In this document: positions 23,238 to 30,868 of the stretch, in pieces
How positions within the stretch are numbered: position 1 is the stretch's first letter
How the letters are laid out: each line of letters begins with the position of its first letter
Translations under genes and position numbers: made by a program
Notes under the pieces: generated by a model
Database searches by the model: none
What the model saw: the letters and a program-made list of their open reading frames with translations, nothing else
Told to the model about the DNA's origin: nothing
Source of the DNA: an uncultured Oscillospiraceae bacterium
GTDB taxonomy: Bacteria; Bacillota; Clostridia; Oscillospirales; Oscillospiraceae
DNA length: 48,965 nt
Direction of reading: 5' to 3'
Assembly (NCBI GenBank): GCA_958423465.1
Contig: CATZRD010000014.1
Location: 1 to 48,965, forward strand

Positions 23238-25379
23238 ATGAAACGAATTGCGTCGCTTCTGCTCATAATTGCACTCATTTTCTCATTCCAGACCCCTGCA
23301 TGGGCAGTCGAAGCAGAAACAGAGCCGTTACCTAATGCTTACCATTTCACAGGAGTGGCGAAAGGGATCTACCGGGTCAACACAGACCAGGGCAGTAAAG
23401 GAGTATCGTTTGAAACATTTGCAGATGCGCTGAAAGCAATTGAACTTGGTAAAGTCAATTACGATTCACATGGTAACGGTAAGTCCAAAGAAGTCAACCT
23501 GATTGAAGACGCTAGTAGCTACGGTTGGAGCAAAACACCAGAGACCGCGACTTTCTATATTTCGATGAATGGTTCTGAAACCTCCTTTACTATTGACGGC
23601 GATCTGGAAATAAAAAATAATATCTGCTTCAATAACGCATTTGACAAACCGACCACCATTTGTTTTAATGGAAAGATTACCATTTCAAATGGTGGCACTC
23701 TAAGGTTCACAAGGGTGATCGATATATATAGTAGTGCTCAGCCGATCTCCGTTCAATTTTCAAATCCCGTTATTGTAAAGCCTGGCGGCAGATTGGAAAT
23801 TTGGCCCAGCAAGGGCGGAAATGTAACGAATGATACCTATGAGCTGACCGCAGCGTCCGGTTCCTTGTTCAATATTGGAAGCGAAGCTTCCGCTTATATC
23901 GGCCAGGTGAGCGTAGCTACTGCCAACGGAAACAATGAGCCTATCATAAGCAACAGCGGCGACTTGGAACTGGGCGATGCCATCGCCGGCTATGACCGTC
24001 CAATGTATTCCGGGCCGAATACGGTGGTTGCCGTTCAGGAGGGGGGCAGCCTCACGGTAAATGTGGCTGAGTTCCATACGACTGGTGACAACCCCGCTGT
24101 GACTGTAGCCGAGGGTGCTGCCATTGAGTTTATAACCAGCACGATCGTCGAAGGCGAATTCGCTCCTACAGATCAGATCACCGCAGAGAAGGCGGTGGCT
24201 GTTGAGCTTGCTGCTGGCGCTACAGTCAAGAGAGATGAAAGTGTCAATGTTGTTGTTTCCGCCGAGCAGGGCGGCGCTGGCGACAACTACGTGGACAACG
24301 ACGGCAACATCATCCTGGCCGCCGGTGCCAAGACCGACGAGGACACCCTGGAGAACGCCGCCGTGATTCTGCCCGACGGCACCATCATTCAGGGCAGCGA
24401 GACCGAAGCCCCCGTGATCGATAAGGCCGATGACGGCACGACCACCGTGACCGTTCCCGCCGGCGGCAGCGTGCAGAAGCCGGGCGGGGCTTGGGTGGAT
24501 ATGCCCGCCGGCGGCACCGCCGACAGCGCGGGCAATGTCACGGCTGTTCCGGTGGCCATCGTTACCTTCGAGAACGCGGACATCGAGCCCATCATGGTGC
24601 TGCCCGGCACGACCATCACCCTGCCCACCCCGGACGACACCCGCGACGCGATCTTCCGCTACTGGACCGTGGCGGGGGACCCCATCGGCACCCGGTACTA
24701 CGGCGGCGAGGAGTTTAGGGCCGACGAGGACACCACCTTCGTGGCCAACTGGAAGGACAACAGCTACATTCCCATTCCTCCCACCCAGCCCACCAGGCCC
24801 ACGGAGCCGGACGAGCCGGACATTCCCGACGAGCCTGACACGCCGGATGTGCCCGACACGCCCGATATCCCCGATCCCGGCTACGTTGATGTTCCGGCGG
24901 CTGCCTGGTACTACGACGCGGTGGCCTACGCCGCCGACAAGGGCCTCATGACCGGCACCGAGTCGGGCGCCTTCGCTCCCGAGCTGACCACCACCCGGGC
25001 CATGATCTGGACCATTCTTGGCCGTATGTCCGGGGCCAGCGTCAGCGGCGGCGAGCCCTGGTACGCCCTGGCCCAGAGCTGGGCGGTGTCCAGCGGCGTG
25101 TCCGACGGCTCCGACCCCGACAGCAAGATCACCCGTGAGCAGCTGGCGGCCATGCTGTACCGCTACGCCGGCCAGCCGGAGCTGCTGGACAGCGAGCTGG
25201 CGGGCCTCAGCGGCTACGCCGACCACAACGACGTCAGCAGCTACGCCTACCGGGCTATGGCCTGGGCGGTGAGCCGCGGCATCATCAACGGCATCGGCGA
25301 CAGCCTGGCTCCCCAGGGCCTCGCTACCCGGGCTCAGGTGGCAGCCATGCTCATGCGGTTCTGCGAAATGGATCAGTAA
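23238..25379 (+). CDS. SLH-domain cell-surface protein
   Basis: 713 residues from the ATG at 23238, which follows GAGGTGA overlapping the previous stop. The signal peptide ends near residue 23 (TPAWA-VEAE). Residues 25-330 are beta-rich with no recognised domain. About 435-505 resembles an InlB/Listeria-Bacteroides B-repeat (FRYWTVAGDPIG...DTTFVANWK). A Pro/Asp/Glu linker with PDxPD units follows (about 510-548). Three SLH motifs end the protein (first near 549: AAAWYYDAVAYAADKGLMTG), anchoring it to cell-wall polymers. Base composition changes sharply: AT-rich until about 24250, then GC-rich like the chromosome. This suggests a conserved anchor with an exchanged display domain. Confidence 0.92.
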   Translation: MKRIASLLLIIALIFSFQTPAWAVEAETEPLPNAYHFTGVAKGIYRVNTDQGSKGVSFETFADALKAIELGKVNYDSHGNGKSKEVNLIEDASSYGWSKTPETATFYISMNGSETSFTIDGDLEIKNNICFNNAFDKPTTICFNGKITISNGGTLRFTRVIDIYSSAQPISVQFSNPVIVKPGGRLEIWPSKGGNVTNDTYELTAASGSLFNIGSEASAYIGQVSVATANGNNEPIISNSGDLELGDAIAGYDRPMYSGPNTVVAVQEGGSLTVNVAEFHTTGDNPAVTVAEGAAIEFITSTIVEGEFAPTDQITAEKAVAVELAAGATVKRDESVNVVVSAEQGGAGDNYVDNDGNIILAAGAKTDEDTLENAAVILPDGTIIQGSETEAPVIDKADDGTTTVTVPAGGSVQKPGGAWVDMPAGGTADSAGNVTAVPVAIVTFENADIEPIMVLPGTTITLPTPDDTRDAIFRYWTVAGDPIGTRYYGGEEFRADEDTTFVANWKDNSYIPIPPTQPTRPTEPDEPDIPDEPDTPDVPDTPDIPDPGYVDVPAAAWYYDAVAYAADKGLMTGTESGAFAPELTTTRAMIWTILGRMSGASVSGGEPWYALAQSWAVSSGVSDGSDPDSKITREQLAAMLYRYAGQPELLDSELAGLSGYADHNDVSSYAYRAMAWAVSRGIINGIGDSLAPQGLATRAQVAAMLMRFCEMDQ

Positions 25380-25392
25380 TCCTCCTACAGCG

Positions 25393-25424
25393 AAAGGGAG
25401 AGGCGTTTGCCTCTCCCTTTTGCT
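25393..25424 (+). terminator. Terminator of the surface operon
   Basis: A perfect 12-bp stem (25393-25404 with 25409-25420), loop GTTT, then a short T-rich tail. Confidence 0.8.
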
Positions 25425-25488
25425 CTGCCGGGGCGGGACCGTCCTCCTGGGTCGTTCGCTCTTTTTCCCGCCAAATGCCCCAAAGGCA

Positions 25489-25517
25489 TTGACAATAAAA
25501 TTTCTCTTTGGTACTAT
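25489..25517 (+). promoter_or_regulatory. Promoter of the second MATE exporter
   Basis: Consensus TTGACA (25489-25494), 17-nt spacer, TACTAT (25512-25517). Confidence 0.85.
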
Positions 25518-25590
25518 AGCATGAAGCGACGGCGGTATCGGACCGGAGGGCCTGATGCCGCCTTTCAAGAGAGTACAGAGAGGAATGTTT

Positions 25591-26970
25591 ATGAGCGAAA
25601 GAGAAGTAAGACCTGTGGAAAACAAAATGGGCGTTCTGCCGATCCCCAAGCTGCTGGTGTCCATGTCCGTGCCCATCATGATCTCCATGCTGGTGCAGGC
25701 GCTGTACAACGTGGTGGACAGCTACTTTGTGGCCAAGATCAGCGAGAACGCCTTTAACGCCGTGTCCCTGGCTTTCCCGGTGCAGAATCTGATGATCTCT
25801 GTGGCGGTGGGCACCGGCGTGGGCATCAACGCCCTGCTGAGCAAGTGCCTGGGGGAGAAGGACTTCCGCCGGGCCAACCTGGCCGCCGTCAACGGCGTGT
25901 TCCTGGCGGTGTGCAGCGCCGCGGCGTTCGCCCTGCTGTGCGGCCTTTTTGCCCGGCCCTTCTTCGCCGTGCAGACCGACGTGGCGGAGATCGTGGAGGG
26001 CGGCACGGCCTATATCTTCATCTGCGGCGTGTTCTCCTTCGGCCTGTTTCTGGAGATCACCTTCGAGCGGCTGCTCCAGTCCACCGGGCGGACCGTGCTG
26101 TCCATGGTCACCCAGCTCATCGGCGCGGCGATCAACATCGTGCTGGATCCCATCTGCATCTTCGCGCTGGACATGGGGGTGGCCGGGGCCGCCGTGGCCA
26201 CGGTGCTGGGCCAGATCGTAGGCGGCGTGGTGGCCGTCGTCTTCAACGCGAAAAAGAATACGGAGCTGCAGATGACCTGGAAGGGCTTCCGGCCCGACGG
26301 CGGCGTGATCCGGGGCATCTACTCCGTGGGCGTGCCCTCCATCATCATGTCCTCCATCAGCTCCGTTATGACCTTCGGCCTGAACCAGATTTTGATCTCC
26401 TTCACCACCACCGCCACCGCCGTGTTCGGGGCCTACTTCAAGGTGCAGAGCTTCTTCTTCATGCCGGTGTTCGGCCTCAATAACGGCATGGTGCCCATCG
26501 TGGCCTACAACTTCGGCGCACGGAAGCCGGACCGGATGCTGCGGACGGTGAAGCTGAGCATGGTGCTGGCCACCGCCATCATGGTGGCGGGCTTCCTGGT
26601 GTTCCAGTTCGCGCCCCAGGTGCTGCTGGGCCTGTTCGACCCCACGGAGCAGATGCTGCAAATCGGCACCACCGCCTTCCGGGTCATCAGCATCAGCTTC
26701 CTGCTGGCGGGCTTCGGCATCGTCTCCTCCTCCACCTTCCAGGCCCTGGGCCACGGGATGCTGAGCCTCGTCATCTCCCTGGTCCGCCAGCTGGTGGTGC
26801 TGCTGCCGGCGGCGTGGCTCCTCAGCCTCAGCGGCAGCCTGGAGGCGGTGTGGTGGTCCTTCCCCATCGCGGAGCTGTTCTCCTGTGCCCTGTGCATCCT
26901 GTTCCTGCGCTATGTCTACCGCCGGGAGATCGCGCCCCTTTACGCCGGCAGCGAAAAGAGCGCCGAGTGA
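25591..26970 (+). CDS. MATE-family efflux transporter
   Basis: 459 residues from the ATG at 25591, with GAGAGG 7 nt upstream. Alternative in-frame ATGs are 25585 and 25555; the latter also has a GGAGGG at 4 nt. The N-terminal part MGVLPIPKLLVSMSVPIMISMLVQALYNVVDSYFVAKI is a clear MATE opening with 12 predicted membrane helices. Drug or metabolite export driven by Na+ or H+ is the family role; the substrate is unknown. Monocistronic, with a strong promoter and no regulator beside it. Confidence 0.93.
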   Translation: MSEREVRPVENKMGVLPIPKLLVSMSVPIMISMLVQALYNVVDSYFVAKISENAFNAVSLAFPVQNLMISVAVGTGVGINALLSKCLGEKDFRRANLAAVNGVFLAVCSAAAFALLCGLFARPFFAVQTDVAEIVEGGTAYIFICGVFSFGLFLEITFERLLQSTGRTVLSMVTQLIGAAINIVLDPICIFALDMGVAGAAVATVLGQIVGGVVAVVFNAKKNTELQMTWKGFRPDGGVIRGIYSVGVPSIIMSSISSVMTFGLNQILISFTTTATAVFGAYFKVQSFFFMPVFGLNNGMVPIVAYNFGARKPDRMLRTVKLSMVLATAIMVAGFLVFQFAPQVLLGLFDPTEQMLQIGTTAFRVISISFLLAGFGIVSSSTFQALGHGMLSLVISLVRQLVVLLPAAWLLSLSGSLEAVWWSFPIAELFSCALCILFLRYVYRREIAPLYAGSEKSAE

Positions 26971-26981
26971 CCGCGCTGACA

Positions 26982-27020
26982 GCAAAGGTCCCCTGCCGCC
27001 GGGCGGCAGGGGACCTTTGC
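26982..27020. terminator. Bidirectional-looking hairpin after the MATE gene
   Basis: A perfect 17-bp stem (26982-26998 with 27004-27020) and 5-nt loop, without a clear T-tract. Confidence 0.65.
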
Positions 27021-27031
27021 CGCTGAAGGGA

Positions 27032-27075
27032 GCAAAAATAAGTAGAAGAGGTACAGCCCTTGGGCTATACCTCTT
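27032..27075 (-). terminator. Terminator of the marR-degV operon
   Basis: Minus-strand arms of 8 + 5 bp (27068-27075/27046-27053 and 27062-27066/27055-27059) with loop AA and one mismatch, followed by a T-rich tail ending in TTTTT. It overlaps the degV stop codon. Confidence 0.75.
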
Positions 27076-27910
27076 TCTTTGCTTCTATATAGGCCAGGCC
27101 CAGGGCGCCGGGGCCGATGTGGGTCCCCAGAGTGGGGCCCAGGCCGCAGGAGCGGAGCCGCTGGGGCCGGGGCTCCAGTCCGGGCAGCAGCAGCTCCTCC
27201 CGGCTTTTGTCGTCGGTGTACAGGAAATAGGAGGGAAAGTCGTCGTCGATGGGGTGGGCCTCGATGTGCTTCAGAAGATTTTTCACCCCGGCGGCCATGC
27301 CGAAGGATTTGCCCACCACGGCGATGGCCCCGTCCCGCAGAGTGACCGTGGGCTTCAGCCGGGTGACCGTCCCCAGCCCCGCCTGCACGGCGCTGAGCCG
27401 CCCGCCCCGGCGGAGATATTCCAGCGTGTCGATGACGGCGAAGATCCGCACCCGGTCCCGCAGCCACTCCAGCTGGGCGGCGATCCCCGGGGCGTCCAGG
27501 CCGCTGTCCCGCAGCTTGCAGGCGTGGTTCACCAGAAGCTGCATCCCGGCGGTGGCGGTGCGGCTGTCCACGATGCAGATGTGCTCGTATTCGCACAGCT
27601 CCCTGGCGATCATAGCGCTTTGCAGCGTGCCGCTGAGAGCGCCGGAGATGGTGATGACCACCGCCTGGTCCCCGGCGGCCTTCGCCGCCTCAAAGACCCG
27701 CAGAAAAGCGGCGGGGGAGGGCTGAGACGTGGTGGGGCTCTCCCCGCCCCGGGTCAGGAGCTGATAGAACACGTCGCTGGTGATGCTCTTGCCGTCGATG
27801 AAGGCGGCGGAGCCGAACTGCACGGTCATGGGGACAATGTGGATCCGCCGGCGGGCGGCCACCTCCCCGCTGAAGTCGGCGGCGGAGTCGGTGATGATGC
27901 GGACAGCCAT
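27065..27910 (-). CDS. DegV-family fatty-acid-binding protein
   Basis: 281 residues from the ATG at 27910, which has AGGAGG upstream; a longer open frame to 27985 lacks a ribosome site. DegV proteins bind one fatty acid and can act as the FakB subunit of fatty-acid kinase. Hallmarks are VRIITDSAADF at the N-terminus, VPMTVQFG, TSQPSPAAFLRVFE, ISGALSGTLQSA and the C-terminal GPTLGTHIGPGALGLAYI. It is second in an operon with the MarR regulator, so its expression is probably tied to a lipid or antimicrobial signal (inference). Confidence 0.93.
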   Translation of the reverse strand: MAVRIITDSAADFSGEVAARRRIHIVPMTVQFGSAAFIDGKSITSDVFYQLLTRGGESPTTSQPSPAAFLRVFEAAKAAGDQAVVITISGALSGTLQSAMIARELCEYEHICIVDSRTATAGMQLLVNHACKLRDSGLDAPGIAAQLEWLRDRVRIFAVIDTLEYLRRGGRLSAVQAGLGTVTRLKPTVTLRDGAIAVVGKSFGMAAGVKNLLKHIEAHPIDDDFPSYFLYTDDKSREELLLPGLEPRPQRLRSCGLGPTLGTHIGPGALGLAYIEAKKEV

Positions 27911-27914
27911 TGGC

Positions 27915-28400
27915 TTATACCTCCTGCGTTGTGGTTTCGCCGGGCAGGGGAGCGGACGCGCCCTGAGCGGCAAGAATCGAATCAAATGTATCGATGGTCC
28001 GGTACAGCAGCGGAATCATGGCCCGGACCTGGTCCTGTCCCATGGCGGCCACCAGCCGGTCCACCAGCTCCAGGGTCCGGCGGTGGGAGGCCTCATAGGC
28101 CGCCAGCCCCTCTGGCAGCAGCAGGAGCTCCGCCTGGCGGCGGTCCCGGGGGTCGGTCCGCCGCCGGAGGTAGCCCAGCTGCTCCAGGGAACGGAGAATG
28201 GCGTTCATCTGGGATTTCAGGATCCTGGTCCGGGCGCACAGCTCCTTGGCTGTGACGGTACGCCCCTCCTCCCGGGCCTGGACCAGCAGGCCGCACACCT
28301 GGGCCTGGTGAAAGCTGAGGCCCGTCACCAGCCGCTGGTTATTGACGGCGCCGGACAGCCGCAGCCAGACGGCCAGCAGCTCCTCGCTGAGCGGTTCCAT
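27915..28400 (-). CDS. MarR-family transcriptional regulator
   Basis: 161 residues from the ATG at 28400, with GGAGG 8 nt upstream. The winged helix spans about residues 45-105 (TVTAKELCARTRILKSQMNAILRSLEQLGYLRRRTDPRDRRQAELLLLPEG). It starts 4 nt before degV on the same strand and is likely to repress both genes by binding the 39-bp palindrome that covers its own -10 box (28422-28460). It is distinct from the MarR at 1246-1668. Confidence 0.9.
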   Translation of the reverse strand: MEPLSEELLAVWLRLSGAVNNQRLVTGLSFHQAQVCGLLVQAREEGRTVTAKELCARTRILKSQMNAILRSLEQLGYLRRRTDPRDRRQAELLLLPEGLAAYEASHRRTLELVDRLVAAMGQDQVRAMIPLLYRTIDTFDSILAAQGASAPLPGETTTQEV

Positions 28401-28421
28401 AGGGCCGGCCTCCTCTCTGCC

Positions 28422-28475
28422 GCCGGGCATATAGTTCATAAAGTGAACTATATGCCCGGCACTGCCGTTTGTCAA
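28422..28475 (-). promoter_or_regulatory. Promoter and near-ideal MarR operator of marR-degV
   Basis: Minus-strand consensus TTGACA (28475-28470), 17-nt spacer, TATAGT (28452-28447). A perfect palindrome with 17-bp arms and a 5-nt centre (28422-28438 and 28444-28460; inner part TAGTTCA-N5-TGAACTA) covers the -10 box. Confidence 0.85.
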
Positions 28476-28510
28476 GAGAAATCTGGCCGTCCCTGGGGAG
28501 ACCGGCCCTG

Positions 28511-28549
28511 AAAAAGAGGGAGCGGCAGGCTCGGTGGCCTGCCGCTCCC
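28511..28549 (-). terminator. Terminator of the Asn/Gln-rich microprotein gene
   Basis: A perfect 13-bp stem (28518-28530 with 28537-28549), 6-nt loop, then TCTTTTT on the minus strand. Confidence 0.8.
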
Positions 28550-28562
28550 CCGTGTTTGTACG

Positions 28563-28703
28563 TCAGCGCTGGCTGTTCTTCTGGTTCTTGTTCTGATTGC
28601 TGTTCTGGCTGTTCTGATTCTGATTGTTGTTCTGGTTCTGATTATTGTTCTGATTCTGGTTCTTGTTCTGGTTCTGATTCTGATTGTTGTTCTGGTTGTT
28701 CAT
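28563..28703 (-). CDS. Asn/Gln-rich microprotein, 46 residues
   Basis: The frame runs from the ATG at 28703 to TGA at 28563. AAAGGAGG lies 8 nt upstream and a strong terminator follows, so it looks like a real gene although very short. It opens MNNQNNNQNQNQNK and ends KNSQR. It is almost entirely Asn and Gln with a few Lys and Ser, and has no hydrophobic segment. The DNA is a degenerate CAG/AAC/AAT codon repeat. From memory, similar Asn/Gln-rich mini-proteins occur in spore-forming Clostridia; a spore-related role would be a guess. A TGAATA-like box upstream on the same strand (28768-28763) weakly resembles a sigma-G -35, but the -10 is poor. Confidence 0.75.
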   Translation of the reverse strand: MNNQNNNQNQNQNKNQNQNNNQNQNNNQNQNSQNSNQNKNQKNSQR

Positions 28704-28758
28704 GTGGGACGCCTCCTTTCCACAAGTGGTACGCCCCTATTTTTCCCGGCGCTTCCGG

Positions 28759-28785
28759 TTTTATTCACACAGAGGCAGAATAAAA
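28759..28785. promoter_or_regulatory. AT-rich dyad upstream of rubrerythrin
   Basis: TTTTATTC/GAATAAAA (28759-28766 and 28778-28785) with 11 nt between. It is in the divergent gap between the microprotein and rubrerythrin and could bind a peroxide or iron regulator. No confident -35/-10 pair was found. Confidence 0.4.
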
Positions 28786-28877
28786 TGGAAAAAAGGGAAG
28801 AGACTACCTACAGTGGACCGCGCCGACCGATGTTCCCTGGGGGCGGGCGCGTCACATACAGGAAAGGAGCCGTTCCG

Positions 28878-29468
28878 ATGGAATTAAAGGACAGCGTCAC
28901 CAAGGAGAACCTGCTGCGGGCCTTCGCCGGGGAGTGCCAGGCCAGAACACGATACGAATTTGCCGCCTCCTCCGCCAAGGAGAAGAAGCTGGAGGTGGTC
29001 CAGTATGTGTTTCTCTACACAGCGGGACAGGAGAAGGAGCACGCGGAGGTATTCTACAAGCACCTGAAGAAGGCGGGCTGTGAGAACGTGTTCATCGACG
29101 CGGGATACCCGGTGGACCTGACGGAGGAGCCGCTGAAGCTGCTGGAGCTGGCCCGGGACCACGAGCTGGACGAGCACGGAGACATCTATCCCGCCTTTGC
29201 CAAAAAGGCGGCGGAGGAGGGCTTTGCCGAGATCGCCCGCCACTTCCGGCAGATCGCGGACATTGAGAAGGTCCACGCCGACCGCTTCGGCCGCTTCGCC
29301 AAGCTGCTGGCGGAGGGAAAGCTCTTCGTCAGCGACGTGGAGACCGGCTGGATGTGCCTCAACTGCGGCCATGTGTTCCGGGGAAAGAAGGCCCCGGAGC
29401 GCTGCCCCGTCTGCGACCACGACCAGGGGTACTTCATCCGTCTGGAGCTGTCCCCCTACGAAAAATAG
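28878..29468 (+). CDS. rbr: Rubrerythrin
   Basis: 196 residues from the ATG at 28878 after GAAAGGAG; the frame is open further upstream but without a ribosome site. Rubrerythrin reduces hydrogen peroxide in anaerobes. The N-terminal ferritin-like four-helix domain supplies the di-iron site (ENLLRAFAGECQARTRYEF, EKEHAEVF, EIARHFRQIADIEKVHADRF). The C-terminal rubredoxin-like domain has CLNCG and CPVC, which hold one iron. Domain order is the classical one. Monocistronic. Confidence 0.96.
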   Translation: MELKDSVTKENLLRAFAGECQARTRYEFAASSAKEKKLEVVQYVFLYTAGQEKEHAEVFYKHLKKAGCENVFIDAGYPVDLTEEPLKLLELARDHELDEHGDIYPAFAKKAAEEGFAEIARHFRQIADIEKVHADRFGRFAKLLAEGKLFVSDVETGWMCLNCGHVFRGKKAPERCPVCDHDQGYFIRLELSPYEK

Positions 29469-29479
29469 CCCGCGGAAAA

Positions 29480-29515
29480 GCCCCCGGCGAGATCCGCCGG
29501 GGGCATGCGCTTTTT
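29480..29515 (+). terminator. Terminator of rubrerythrin
   Basis: A perfect 10-bp stem (29480-29489 with 29495-29504), 5-nt loop, then a T5 run at 29511-29515. Confidence 0.8.
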
Positions 29516-29613
29516 CAGGGCGGCGCGGGAAAGTTCAAAGATTGTTGATGACTTTTCCTTCCAACAGGAGTACAATATACGATCAGAACGCTATGTACCG
29601 GGAGGAACTACCC

Positions 29614-30459
29614 TTGAGAAAGCTGAACGAGGCCATTGACCGCTTCTGCGCCCTGCACCCCAGATGGGGCGTGCCGGGGCTGATGCGCTACATCATCGGG
29701 GCGAATATCGCGCTCTACCTGCTGGACCTGTTTTCCCATGGCGGGCTCCGCTTCCTGGCCATGGACACCTCCGCCGTGCTCCATGGGGAGGTTTGGCGGC
29801 TTATCACCTATGTGCTGTTCCCCACCAGCGGCGGCTTCTGGCTGGTGATCAGCTGCATGTTCTACTACTGGCTGGGCGCCAGCCTGGAGAACATCTGGGG
29901 CAGCGCCAAATTCACCTTCTACTACCTCAGCGGGACCCTGCTGACCTCTCTGGCCATGGTCGCCGCGGCCCTCATCAGCGGCGGGACCTACTACGCCGCG
30001 GGGGCGGATTACGTCAATCTGGCCATGTTCTTCGCCTACGCCATGTACAATCCGGACGCCATGGTGCGCATTTACTTTGTCCTGCCCGTCAAGATGAAGT
30101 GGCTGGCCTGGGTGGACGGAGCTTTTTTCGCGTTCGGCGTGGTCCAGGCTCTGCTGAGCCGGAACTGGGGCGGGGTCATCGTGCCCATCATGGCGCTGAT
30201 GAATTTCTTTGTGTTCTTCGCCCCGGCCTTCCGCCGGAAGGTGGAAACGGTGACGGCCCACAGCCGGCCCCAGGCCGTCCAGTTCCGCAAGGCGGTGAAG
30301 GAGCAGCAGAAGCAGAGGGGCTACAACCACAAGTGCTGCGTCTGCGGCAAGACGGACGCGGACTATCCAAACATGCAGTTCCGTTACTGCTCCAAGTGCC
30401 AGGGCTACCACTGCTTCTGCGAGGAGCATATCTTCAACCACGTCCACTACACGGAGTAA
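29614..30459 (+). CDS. Rhomboid-like membrane protein with C-terminal zinc-binding domain
   Basis: 281 residues from a TTG at 29614 with GGGAGGA 7 nt upstream. An ATG at 29593 is in frame, but the ribosome site would then be inside the gene. Residues about 20-200 have six predicted membrane helices with rhomboid features: GEVWRLITYVLFP (the WR of loop 1) and YYWLGASLENIWGSAKFTFYYLSG (helices 2-3). The GxSG nucleophile and helix-6 His of active rhomboids were not found, so it may be an inactive relative. The last 50 residues carry many Cys and His (CCVCGK, YCSKCQGYHCFCEEH), a probable double zinc finger facing the cytoplasm. Function unknown. Confidence 0.82.
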   Translation: MRKLNEAIDRFCALHPRWGVPGLMRYIIGANIALYLLDLFSHGGLRFLAMDTSAVLHGEVWRLITYVLFPTSGGFWLVISCMFYYWLGASLENIWGSAKFTFYYLSGTLLTSLAMVAAALISGGTYYAAGADYVNLAMFFAYAMYNPDAMVRIYFVLPVKMKWLAWVDGAFFAFGVVQALLSRNWGGVIVPIMALMNFFVFFAPAFRRKVETVTAHSRPQAVQFRKAVKEQQKQRGYNHKCCVCGKTDADYPNMQFRYCSKCQGYHCFCEEHIFNHVHYTE

Positions 30460-30498
30460 AGCCAGCGGGCAGGCGGCGCCTTCTGCCTGCCCGGGCTT
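30458..30498. terminator. Bidirectional terminator between convergent genes
   Basis: Stem of 5 + 8 bp: AAGCC/GGCTT (30459-30463 and 30494-30498) and GGGCAGGC/GCCTGCCC (30467-30474 and 30485-30492). It serves both the rhomboid-like gene and the ArsC-like gene. Confidence 0.65.
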
Positions 30499-30832
30499 AT
30501 TCCCAGGTTTCCCAGACCTCGGGACGGTAGCCCACGGTGACGGCCCTGCCGTTGCGGACGATGGGGGTGCGGAAGAGCTGGGGGTTGGCAAAGAGCTTTT
30601 CCTCCGCCGCCTCCTGGGTGATATAGGCCATGTACAGGTCCTCGTAGGCCCGGCACCCGGTGTTCACCAGCTGGTCATAGCCGAGCTTCTGCCGGACAGA
30701 CCGGTACTCCCCGGGGGAAAAGCCCTTTTTGGGCAGATCGATATACTGGTACTTGACGCGCCGCTCCTTGAACCAGCGCTCCGCCTTTTTGGTGTCGAAG
30801 CACTTGGAGGAGCCGAAGATCTGAACGTTCAT
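30497..30832 (-). CDS. ArsC/Spx-family thioredoxin-fold protein
   Basis: 111 residues from the ATG at 30832 with AAAGGAG upstream. It belongs to the arsenate reductase/Spx family of small thioredoxin-like proteins. The redox Cys is in FGSSKCFDTKKAERW (Cys11), where family members have CxxC or a single Cys. It keeps the conserved FRTPIVRNGRAVTVGY near the end. Only one active-site Cys is visible, so a role as glutaredoxin-linked reductase or RNA polymerase-binding Spx cannot be chosen. Divergent from the sirtuin gene. Confidence 0.85.
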   Translation of the reverse strand: MNVQIFGSSKCFDTKKAERWFKERRVKYQYIDLPKKGFSPGEYRSVRQKLGYDQLVNTGCRAYEDLYMAYITQEAAEEKLFANPQLFRTPIVRNGRAVTVGYRPEVWETWE

Positions 30833-30868
30833 ACGATCACTCCTTTGTGAAAAAATGGGGGGACAGAC

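Noticed and set aside
28560..28703. Short-period repeats that could be read as a CRISPR-like or microsatellite array
   Set aside because: They are codon repeats within a 46-codon frame with a ribosome site and terminator; there are no equal-length repeats with unique spacers.
29197..29613. Upstream extension of the rhomboid-like frame
   Set aside because: It overlaps rubrerythrin in another frame and crosses its terminator; the TTG at 29614 has a well-placed ribosome site.
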